Under the pieces are notes generated by a model. That model was given only the letters and a program-made list of their open reading frames with translations, ran no database searches and was not told the origin of the DNA. The position numbers were made by a program, and so were the translations under genes. This document shows, in pieces, positions 52,695-60,226 of a stretch of DNA of 64,000 bases (position 1 is the first letter of the stretch; every line of letters starts with the position of its first letter). Source of the stretch: Kiritimatiellia bacterium (GTDB lineage: Bacteria; Verrucomicrobiota; Kiritimatiellia; PWTM01). Location of the stretch: assembly GCA_026417735.1 (NCBI GenBank), contig JAOACR010000017.1:1-64000 (forward strand), written 5' to 3'.

Positions 52695-53639
52695 TCAAAT
52701 GCCGACCCGCAGTCGGGACGGCAGTCTGATCCGGAACCGGGCTCCGCCGAGGTCCGAAATGTCATACTCCGCGGTGCCGCCGTGCAGCTCCGCCGCCGCG
52801 CGCACCGAGACCAGCCCAAGGCCAGTCCCCTGCGGCCGCGTCGTGAAGAATGGTTCAAAAAGCCGCGCCCGATATGCCGGCGACACACCCGGTCCGTTGT
52901 CGTCCACATCCACGCAGATCACCCCATCCGGTGCGCTCACCACCCGCACGCGAATATGGCCCACCCCGCCGGTCGCCTCCGCCGCGTTCAGGATCAGGTT
53001 CAACAACGATTGCCGCATCAATCCGGGATGTCCCCGGCACACCAATCGCTCCGGAACCTCGACCTCGATCCGGCAGCTCCGGCACCGCGAATGAATCCGC
53101 GCCAGGTCCACCATCTCCCGCACCAGCGCCGGGAGGTCGAACTCCTCAGGATCCCCCACCCGGCTGTCCCGGCCCGCCTGCAGCAGCAGCCGCGTCATCC
53201 GGTCGAGCATCGCTAGCGCAACGCGCAACCGCTCGAGGTCCGCCGGCGAGGGGGCATGGTCCCCCAGCACCTCATGGAACACCGAGAGCGCATTGTTGAT
53301 GTCGTGCGCAACCGCCGACGCAAACACGCCCGCCACCGCGCGCCGCTCCGCCGCCAACAGCGCCTCCCGATGGCGCGCCAGCTCTCGCTCGCGCTCGGTC
53401 ACCCTCTGCAGCAACACCAGCGAAAAGAAGAACACCAGCGCGGTCGAAATCGCGACGAACGCGATGCCCTTCCAGAACTCGAGCTCGGTGAGCTGCACCC
53501 GCGAGACAGACAGCAGGCTCACCAGATAGCTCGACAGCAAGATCACCGCCAGACAGAACCCGCCGTACGAGACCGCGATCATGACCGCGGTGCGCAGCGG
53601 CGGCGCGTCCGGGGGCAGGAACGGCCGCGACGACGCCAT
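52695..53639 (-). CDS. membrane sensor histidine kinase
   Basis: 314 aa. Two membrane helices (about 20-45 and 56-80), a coiled coil (ERERELARHREALLAAERRA), H-box AVAHDINNALSVFHEV, N-box NLILNAAEATGG, G1 VDDNGPGVS, F-box FEPFFTT and G2 GTGLGL. The extracytoplasmic part is almost absent, so it probably senses within the membrane. A partner regulator is not adjacent. 92 bases downstream of the RND gene. Confidence 0.88.
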   Translation of the reverse strand: MASSRPFLPPDAPPLRTAVMIAVSYGGFCLAVILLSSYLVSLLSVSRVQLTELEFWKGIAFVAISTALVFFFSLVLLQRVTERERELARHREALLAAERRAVAGVFASAVAHDINNALSVFHEVLGDHAPSPADLERLRVALAMLDRMTRLLLQAGRDSRVGDPEEFDLPALVREMVDLARIHSRCRSCRIEVEVPERLVCRGHPGLMRQSLLNLILNAAEATGGVGHIRVRVVSAPDGVICVDVDDNGPGVSPAYRARLFEPFFTTRPQGTGLGLVSVRAAAELHGGTAEYDISDLGGARFRIRLPSRLRVGI

Positions 53640-53731
53640 ACCGGAAGTTCCGCAAGTCCGCATGATGAGCCAGAGCCTACTTCATCGCACCCCCCCGCGC
53701 AAATGTCTGGGTTTCGCGACAGTCTCCGGCG

Positions 53732-56700
53732 TCAGTCCACGCCGATCTCGGCGCCATTCGCTGTCGGCGCTGAGGTTGCGGGGGAAACGCTCCGTCGGGC
53801 TCCGCGAATGTAGAGCAGCGGCACCACATAGAGCGAAAGCACACTCGAGACCACCAGCCCGGCAAACGAACCCGTACCGATCGCCGCCCGCAGTTCGCTG
53901 CCCGCACCGCGCCCGAACGCCATCGGCAGCATGCCCAGCGCGGCCGCGACCGTCGTCATCACCACCGGGCGGAACTTGTCTCGTGCCGCGCGCAGCATCG
54001 CCTCACGCTTCGCCATCGCCCGGGTCCGGCGCAGCGCGTTCACCTCGTCCATGATCAGGATCGCATTGTTCACCACCACGCCGATCAGCATGACCCCGCC
54101 CAGCAGCCCGAGGATCGAAAGCGGCTGGCGGGTCAGCCACAGGCCCACAAACAGGCCGGAATATGCCAGCGGTACGGTGGTCAGAATCAGCAGCGGCTGG
54201 GTCCACGACTCCAGGATCGCGGCCAGCAACAGGTACGTCAGCGCGATCGCCAGCAGCGTCGCCTCTCGAAACTCGTCGAACGCCTCGGCCATTTTCTCCC
54301 ACATGCCGGTGAACTCGAGGCGGTACCCCCGCGGCACCACCGGTTCCAGCCGCTGTCGCAGCGACTCAGCGGCGGTCCCGAGACCGGCACCTGGCGCAAG
54401 GTCCGCAAACATCCGAACCACCCGGCGCTTGTCGCTGCGCGTGATCTGAATGGCCTGCTCACCGCGCTCCACCCGCGCCGCCGCAGTAAGCGGCACGACC
54501 TGCCCCTCCCCCGCCGGCAACCGCACGACGCGGCCGACCCCTCCCGCCGCCTCCGCGGTGGACACCACGCGGATCGGGTAGCTTCGGTCACCCTGCGTGA
54601 ACGTACCCGCCGGCAGGCCTTCCAAATGCCCCCGCACCACCCGGCCAACGGCCGCAGCCGGCCATCCCAGGTCCAGCAACGCCGCCCGGTCCGGGCGGAT
54701 TCTCACCTCCGGGCGGCCCTGCCGCACCGTGTGCTCGACGTCCACCAGCATGCGCTCCGCCTCGGCCGCGCGCGCCGCGCGCAGCCCCACCTCCGCGAGC
54801 CCCGCGAGGTCCTCGCCGGAAATCTTCACCTCCAGCATCTTCGAGGCCCCGCCCACTGTCGCCGGGATCATCACGCTGGCGCGGCATCCGACCACCTCGC
54901 GGAGCACCCGGCGACAGCGCGCGCGCACTTCCTCAATGCCCGCGGTCCGCTCACCTCGGGGCGCCAGCTTGAGCAGAATTTCCGCCAGATGCGCTCCCTC
55001 CGACACCTGCCCGAGGATCCCCTGCACCTTGCCCGCAATCACGAGCGCGTCGCGCACTTCGGGCACACCGCGCAGTCGGCGCTCCGCGTCCGCCGCGCGC
55101 CGCAGCGTTTCCGCCAGTGCAAGATCGGGCGAAAACTCGAGCTTCACCGCGAGCTCGCCCAGATCGGACTGCGGCACAAAGGTCGTCGTCACCCGGGGTG
55201 CGGTCCACAGTGTCGCACCAGCGAGCACCGCGGCGATCAGCAGCACCGCACGGCCGCTGCGATGCGATAGCCGCTCGAGCGAACGTCCGTAGGCCTCCGC
55301 CAGCGCCTCGAACGCGCTCGTCCACCCCCGCAGCGCACGCTCGACCACTCGGTTCACACCCCATTCGCGACGGAACAGGCGGGCGGCCAACATCGGCGTG
55401 AGCGTAAAGCTGACCGCCAACGACGCCAGCGTCGCTGCGGTCACCACCCCGCCAAACGGCGAGAGAAAGCGGCCGCTCAGACTGCGCATCATCGCGACCG
55501 GCAGAAACACCGCGATGTTCGTCAGGGCGCTGGCGGCGACCGCCATCGCGATCGCAACGGTCGCGCGCTCCACGTCCTCCGCCAGCCGCTCCGGACGGCC
55601 CGACCGCCGCGCCGCGATGCTCTCGAGCACCACGATCGAATTGGTGACGAGAATCCCGACCGAGATGCCAAACGCCGTGAGCGTGGGCGTGTTCAGCGTG
55701 TAGCCGAGCCACGACATCGCCAGAAACGCGGCGACGATCGCGACCGGCAGGCTCAGCAACGCGATCATCGCGGCTCGCAGTTCACCCAGAAACAGCACCA
55801 GCACCCCACCGGTCAGCGCGATGCCCTGCGCGACGTTCCTCCACGCGTCGCGGACTGTCGCCTCGATGAAGTCACCATCGTCACGGAACCACTCCAGCTC
55901 GACACCCGGCGGCAATTCCGCGCGAACCTCCGCGTACCGGCGCCGCAATTCCCGCACAACCCTGACGGCGTTGGCCTCTCCCCGCTTCACCACCCGGAGC
56001 ACGACGGCGGGCCGCCCGTTGCGCATCGCCGCGGTGGTGGGCCGCTCGGTTCCCCACTCGACCATCGCGACATCCCGCACGCGCACGCGGTCGCCGGGTG
56101 CGCGCCCGATCTGCAGCTCGCCGAGTTCCGCGAACGTTCCCGCCTCCGCATCAAACGTGACGGCCGCCTCCCGGCTGCCCCCGCTCTCCGGCGCGCTGCC
56201 CGCAGGCAATTTCGCATGCGCGGCGGCGACCGCCTGGGCCAGATCCAGCGGCGTCAGCCCCTTCGCCGCGAGCCGCGCCGGGTCGGCGCGAATGTGCACT
56301 TCGCGCCGCGCACCGCCCAGCACCTCCACCTCCGCGACTCCCTCCACCACGCTGAACCGGTCGCGCAAGCGCTGGTCGGCCAGATCGTAAAGCTCGTCCA
56401 CCGGACGCGCGCCGGTGAGCACCAGCGTCGCAATCGCCCGCGCGTTGATGTCAAACTTCAGCACACGGGGCTCCTCCGCGGCCGCCGGTAGATCGCGCCG
56501 AATCAGTGCAATCCTCTCCCGCACATCCGTTGCCGCCGCGTCCACGTCCCGATGCAGCTCAAACTCAATCAGCGTCTGGCACAGACCCGGCATGCACATC
56601 GAATCGAGATGCCGCACGCCGTCGATTGCGCTGACCGCATCCTCGATCTTTCGCGCCACCGCGGTTTCGATGTCCTCCGCGGAGGCGCCGGGGTAGACGG

Positions 56701-56845
56701 TCAACACCGTCACAAATGGAAAGTTCACCTGCGGCATCAGGTCGAGGCCGAGCCGGCGGTAGGCGAGCGCACCGAGCACCAGCACGACCAGCACCGCGGT
56801 CCACGTCGCCACCGGCCGGCGAATGGAGCTGCGAATCGTGCTCAT
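53732..56845 (-). CDS. RND efflux pump inner-membrane subunit
   Basis: 1037 aa, HAE1/AcrB-like. N-terminal helix (TAVLVVLVLGALAYRRLGLD), the porter segment DLMPQVNFPFVTVLTVYPGA, and the transmembrane motif GISVGILVTNSIVVLESIAA. A second half follows with GLLGGVMLIGVVVNNAILIMDEVNA and TTVAAALGMLPMAFG. Proton-driven exporter that works with the adaptor and outer-membrane factor upstream. The proton-relay acidic residues were not aligned. Start codon overlaps the adaptor stop (ATGA). Probably exports drugs or lipophilic compounds. Confidence 0.9.
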   Translation of the reverse strand: MSTIRSSIRRPVATWTAVLVVLVLGALAYRRLGLDLMPQVNFPFVTVLTVYPGASAEDIETAVARKIEDAVSAIDGVRHLDSMCMPGLCQTLIEFELHRDVDAAATDVRERIALIRRDLPAAAEEPRVLKFDINARAIATLVLTGARPVDELYDLADQRLRDRFSVVEGVAEVEVLGGARREVHIRADPARLAAKGLTPLDLAQAVAAAHAKLPAGSAPESGGSREAAVTFDAEAGTFAELGELQIGRAPGDRVRVRDVAMVEWGTERPTTAAMRNGRPAVVLRVVKRGEANAVRVVRELRRRYAEVRAELPPGVELEWFRDDGDFIEATVRDAWRNVAQGIALTGGVLVLFLGELRAAMIALLSLPVAIVAAFLAMSWLGYTLNTPTLTAFGISVGILVTNSIVVLESIAARRSGRPERLAEDVERATVAIAMAVAASALTNIAVFLPVAMMRSLSGRFLSPFGGVVTAATLASLAVSFTLTPMLAARLFRREWGVNRVVERALRGWTSAFEALAEAYGRSLERLSHRSGRAVLLIAAVLAGATLWTAPRVTTTFVPQSDLGELAVKLEFSPDLALAETLRRAADAERRLRGVPEVRDALVIAGKVQGILGQVSEGAHLAEILLKLAPRGERTAGIEEVRARCRRVLREVVGCRASVMIPATVGGASKMLEVKISGEDLAGLAEVGLRAARAAEAERMLVDVEHTVRQGRPEVRIRPDRAALLDLGWPAAAVGRVVRGHLEGLPAGTFTQGDRSYPIRVVSTAEAAGGVGRVVRLPAGEGQVVPLTAAARVERGEQAIQITRSDKRRVVRMFADLAPGAGLGTAAESLRQRLEPVVPRGYRLEFTGMWEKMAEAFDEFREATLLAIALTYLLLAAILESWTQPLLILTTVPLAYSGLFVGLWLTRQPLSILGLLGGVMLIGVVVNNAILIMDEVNALRRTRAMAKREAMLRAARDKFRPVVMTTVAAALGMLPMAFGRGAGSELRAAIGTGSFAGLVVSSVLSLYVVPLLYIRGARRSVSPATSAPTANGAEIGVD

Positions 56846-58023
56846 CGCATTCGCTCCGGCGTAGCGACCCTCACCGGGTCGCCATCGCGCACCAGTCCGC
56901 GGCCGTCCACAATCACCTCGGCCGCGTGGATGTCCTCCGTTGCGATCTCCATCAGATCGTCCGTCTCCGCCCCCAGCCGGACCTCCTTGGCTTGCGCGCG
57001 CCCCTCCGCCACCACCCACAGCGTGGCTCGGTCGCCCCGCCGGGCGACGGCGACCGCGGGGACCGCCCACCCTTCGCGCTCCTCGAGCAGAATCTCCGCC
57101 TCCACCGCCTCACCGGGGGCCGGCGCCCCTGGCACCCGCGCAAAGGTGGCCCGCACCTCAAACGTGCGGGTCCTCGGATCCACTGTCGGCGCCACATAGT
57201 CCACCGGCGCCTCGAGGGATGGCCCCTGCGCACGGAGCAGGCGCATCCGCGCCCGGCCCGCCGCCACACGGCCGTGCATCGAGGCGTCCAGCGTGGCGGC
57301 CACTTCGATCCGGTCCGGCGATTCGATCTGCAGCACCGGCACGCCGGGGGCCGCGTATTCGCCCGCGCGCAAAAACCGGCGCGTCACCACGCCCGCCAGC
57401 GGCGCGTTGACCGTGGAATCCGCCAACTGCCGGCGCGCCACCGCCAGCGAGGACTCCGCCTGCTGCACCCGCGCCGCCGCGAGCTCCGCCGCCGCGACCG
57501 CCCGCTCCACCGCGGCCCGCGCCCGATCGCGCCCGGTCGTCGCCAACTCAAGCGCGTCCAGCGGAATCGCGCCATCCTGCTCGAACATCCGCGCCGCCCT
57601 CTCGTGGTCCGCCTCCGCCTTGCGCAGGGAGGCCCGCGCATCCTCCACCGCCGCGTCTGCCTCGCGGCGACCGGCGACCGCCACCCGCACCGCGTCTTCC
57701 GCGATGCGCACCTGATGCTCCAGCGTTTCCCGATCGATCTGAAAAAGCTTCTGCCCCGCCGCCACCTCGGCGCCCTCCTCCACCCACATCGCCTCAATCG
57801 TCCCCGGCACGCGCGCGGCGACGCGCACGACGTCTTTCGCTCGTACGACGCCCTGCGCCCGCACCGTCTCCCGAAAGCGGTGCCGGACGGGGCGCACGGT
57901 GCCCACCAGCACCGGCGGCTCCGCCGCTTCTTCCACCGCCCGCCGTCCGCAACCGCTGGCGGCCACAGCCAGTAGCGCGGCCGCACAACGCCACTTGAAC
58001 CGCCCAAAACGCACCGATCTCAT
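56842..58023 (-). CDS. RND periplasmic adaptor (membrane fusion) lipoprotein
   Basis: 393 aa. Lipobox VAASGC at about residue 25. Lipoyl/barrel-sandwich halves (VRVAARVPGTIEAMWVEEGA; VNAPLAGVVTRRFLRAGEY) flank a long helical hairpin (about 105-195, Ala/Glu/Arg-rich), with beta-barrel and membrane-proximal domains after. Bridges the RND pump to the outer-membrane factor. Overlaps neighbours on both sides by ATGA. Confidence 0.9.
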   Translation of the reverse strand: MRSVRFGRFKWRCAAALLAVAASGCGRRAVEEAAEPPVLVGTVRPVRHRFRETVRAQGVVRAKDVVRVAARVPGTIEAMWVEEGAEVAAGQKLFQIDRETLEHQVRIAEDAVRVAVAGRREADAAVEDARASLRKAEADHERAARMFEQDGAIPLDALELATTGRDRARAAVERAVAAAELAAARVQQAESSLAVARRQLADSTVNAPLAGVVTRRFLRAGEYAAPGVPVLQIESPDRIEVAATLDASMHGRVAAGRARMRLLRAQGPSLEAPVDYVAPTVDPRTRTFEVRATFARVPGAPAPGEAVEAEILLEEREGWAVPAVAVARRGDRATLWVVAEGRAQAKEVRLGAETDDLMEIATEDIHAAEVIVDGRGLVRDGDPVRVATPERMR

Positions 58024-59432
58024 TGCCGATCCTCCGCCCGGGCGCCCACCACGTCGCGGAACACCTCCACGGCCAGCGCCAGCGCGGTCTCCGCGACCTC
58101 CACCGCCGCCTCCGCATCCACAAGCGCGGCGCGAGCGCGGTCCCGCACCGAGAGGGCGGCTCGGCCGTTCGCGTACGCCGACTCCGCCTCCGCCGCCGCC
58201 AGCCGCGCCGCCTCCGCCACACGAGTGGTCAGCCGCCACTGGTCCAGCGCGTCCGCGAGCGCACGCCGGGCTTCGATCACCTGCACCATCGCTGCCAGCG
58301 CAGTCAGATCGCGCATCGTGCGCGCCTCGCGCCACTCCGCGCGCGCGATCCGTACCGCCTGAACGTTCCGAAATCCGCTGAACAGCGAGAGCGTCGCCTG
58401 CAGGCCGCTCGCCCAGTACTCGTCATGGACCACAAAGCTGTCGCTGGTGGTGTAGTGATCCGCGAATCCGTATAGCCGCGGCAGAAAGAGCGCGATCGCT
58501 CGCAGGATCTCCGTCCGGCGGGCCTCCACGTTCTCATCCGCAATCTGCAGATCGCGTCGATGGCGCAGCGCGTCGTAAAGCCATTCCTCCACCGGCCGCT
58601 CCAAGGTCTGGGCGGCGGTCTCCGCCGGTGTCGGCGGGCCGCCGGTGAGCGACGCGACATCCAGTTCCGGCTCGATCGTCGGCGGCAGCCCCATCGTCTC
58701 CAGCAGCCGGGCGAGCGCCGCGCGCCGGTTGCGTTCCAGCGCCGCCACCTCGAACCGTCGCGCCGCCTCCGCGGCGTCCGCGGCGGCGACCTCGGCGGCG
58801 GTCGCCAGGCCGTTGCGTCCCCGCGCCGCCGCTTCCCGGGCCGCCGTGGTCGCGCTCGCGAGCGCCCGCCGCGCCGCATGCAGCCGGACCTCCGCGATCG
58901 CGCAGTGCGCGAAACGGTCCGCGACCGCCAGATCCAGCCACTCGCCCGCCCGCTCCCGCGCCAAACGCTGCGCGTTCGCGCCACGGCGCGCCACCGCATG
59001 GAGCAACCACGCCTCCGGCGCAAAGAGCGGTTGCACGATCCGCAACGTCGTCTGCCGCACGCTCTGGTCCTGAAAAGCGACGGTCATCTCACCGAGCCGT
59101 CGCAGCGGCGGTTCGTCCATCGAGACCGTCTGCAGCTGGAGCTCCACCTGCGGCAGAAACGCGCTGAAGGACGCCCACGCTCGCGCTCGCGCCGCCTGCT
59201 CAACGAGCCGGGCCCGCGTGAGCTCCAGCGACTGTTCGCGAGCGATCGCGCGGCAGTCCCGCAGGGTCCAGCGCCGGCCGCCGGTGCGCTCGAGCGCGGT
59301 GCGCACCGCCGCGGCCGCGCGCCGTTCCCAGTCCGCCGCCTCGCGATGGCGCATCTCCGCCGGCGGCGTGTGGCAGCCCGCCGCCACCGACAGCACCAGC
59401 ATCGCCGCGGCCGGGCCGGCCGTCCGTTTCAT
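58020..59432 (-). CDS. TolC/NodT-like outer-membrane efflux lipoprotein
   Basis: 470 aa. Lipobox LSVAAGC at about residue 20. Two outer-membrane efflux repeats of long amphipathic helices (LTRARLVEQAARARAWASF, ALFLPRLYGFADHYTTSDSF with a strand, ADALDQWRLTTRVAEAARLA). Channel component of the tripartite pump. Start at MKRTAGPAAAM (59432) overlapping the tetR stop. Confidence 0.85.
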   Translation of the reverse strand: MKRTAGPAAAMLVLSVAAGCHTPPAEMRHREAADWERRAAAAVRTALERTGGRRWTLRDCRAIAREQSLELTRARLVEQAARARAWASFSAFLPQVELQLQTVSMDEPPLRRLGEMTVAFQDQSVRQTTLRIVQPLFAPEAWLLHAVARRGANAQRLARERAGEWLDLAVADRFAHCAIAEVRLHAARRALASATTAAREAAARGRNGLATAAEVAAADAAEAARRFEVAALERNRRAALARLLETMGLPPTIEPELDVASLTGGPPTPAETAAQTLERPVEEWLYDALRHRRDLQIADENVEARRTEILRAIALFLPRLYGFADHYTTSDSFVVHDEYWASGLQATLSLFSGFRNVQAVRIARAEWREARTMRDLTALAAMVQVIEARRALADALDQWRLTTRVAEAARLAAAEAESAYANGRAALSVRDRARAALVDAEAAVEVAETALALAVEVFRDVVGARAEDRQ

Positions 59433-60130
59433 CGCAACCCCTCCGCGCCACCAGCCCGAGCGGGCCGACCGGCGAAGCTCAGCCGCGCGAAGAGCATCGC
59501 GGCGATATGCTCGACCACCCGGCGGCGCCAGCGCGCCGCGCCGACACCGCGCGGCCGCAGCAGTTCTCCCCACGGCGGCTCACGCTGCGCGTAGAACAGC
59601 AGCTGCGCCATGGCGGTGTTCACCCACAGCTGCACCTCCGCCTCGTCCGCGGGCGCCGATAGCCCCATCCGCACCAGCTCCGCAAACGACTCGCGAACGG
59701 GTTCGAACACGTGCCGGATCAGATAGCCGCACATCGGCGATGGCGAGGCGCGCTCCTGCACGACCAGCCGCGTGATCCACCGCCACGGTGCCCGCTCGTC
59801 CATCAGCCAGCCGAGCGCCAGCTCGAGCCACCGCCGCACCGCCCGCCGCCAGCTGGTCTCGGAATCCACCCCGTTCGCGAGCCGTCGCAGCGGCGTACCG
59901 TAATCGTCCAACAAACGCCGAAAGACCGCGGTGTAGAGCCCGCCCTTGGACCCGTAGTAGTAGTTCACCGCTGCGACGTTCGCGCCGGCGCGCGCGCAGA
60001 TCCGGCGCACACTTGCGCCATCGAACCCGCGCGCCGCAAACTCCTCGATCGCGGCCGCCAGCAGCCGGTCCCGAACGCCCACGCGGGCCGTTTGCGATCG
60101 CACTGACCGACGAGGGTGGTTGGTGCCCAT
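59429..60130 (-). CDS. TetR/AcrR family regulator of the RND operon
   Basis: 233 aa. TetR DNA-binding domain (about 25-75: RLLAAAIEEFAARGFDGASV, VNYYYGSKGGLY). The C-terminal ligand domain resembles the CecR/CerR-like type (VQERASPSPMCGYLIRHVFE). First gene of the operon tetR-omf-mfp-rnd. Two tandem operator-like repeats overlap its promoter, so it probably represses itself and the pump and is released by a pump substrate. Confidence 0.9.
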   Translation of the reverse strand: MGTNHPRRSVRSQTARVGVRDRLLAAAIEEFAARGFDGASVRRICARAGANVAAVNYYYGSKGGLYTAVFRRLLDDYGTPLRRLANGVDSETSWRRAVRRWLELALGWLMDERAPWRWITRLVVQERASPSPMCGYLIRHVFEPVRESFAELVRMGLSAPADEAEVQLWVNTAMAQLLFYAQREPPWGELLRPRGVGAARWRRRVVEHIAAMLFARLSFAGRPARAGGAEGLR

Positions 60131-60136
60131 GAAATA

Positions 60137-60166
60137 AAACATACGTTTGAAACATGTGTTTGTCAA
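60137..60166 (-). promoter_or_regulatory. tetR/RND promoter with tandem operators
   Basis: On the minus strand a perfect -35 TTGACA (60161-60166), a 17-base spacer and a -10 TATGTT (60138-60143) form a strong promoter. On the + strand two abutting 13-bp repeats, AAACATACGTTTG (60137-60149) and AAACATGTGTTTG (60150-60162), fill the spacer and the -10; each contains the dyad AAAC-N4-GTTT. The predicted transcript starts at about 60131, one base before the tetR ATG. Confidence 0.7.
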
Positions 60167-60226
60167 GCGCCGCGCGGCGAGGGCTCGGGATCCATCGCGG
60201 AAACGCTCGGAGCCGGTGTCCGGGAG

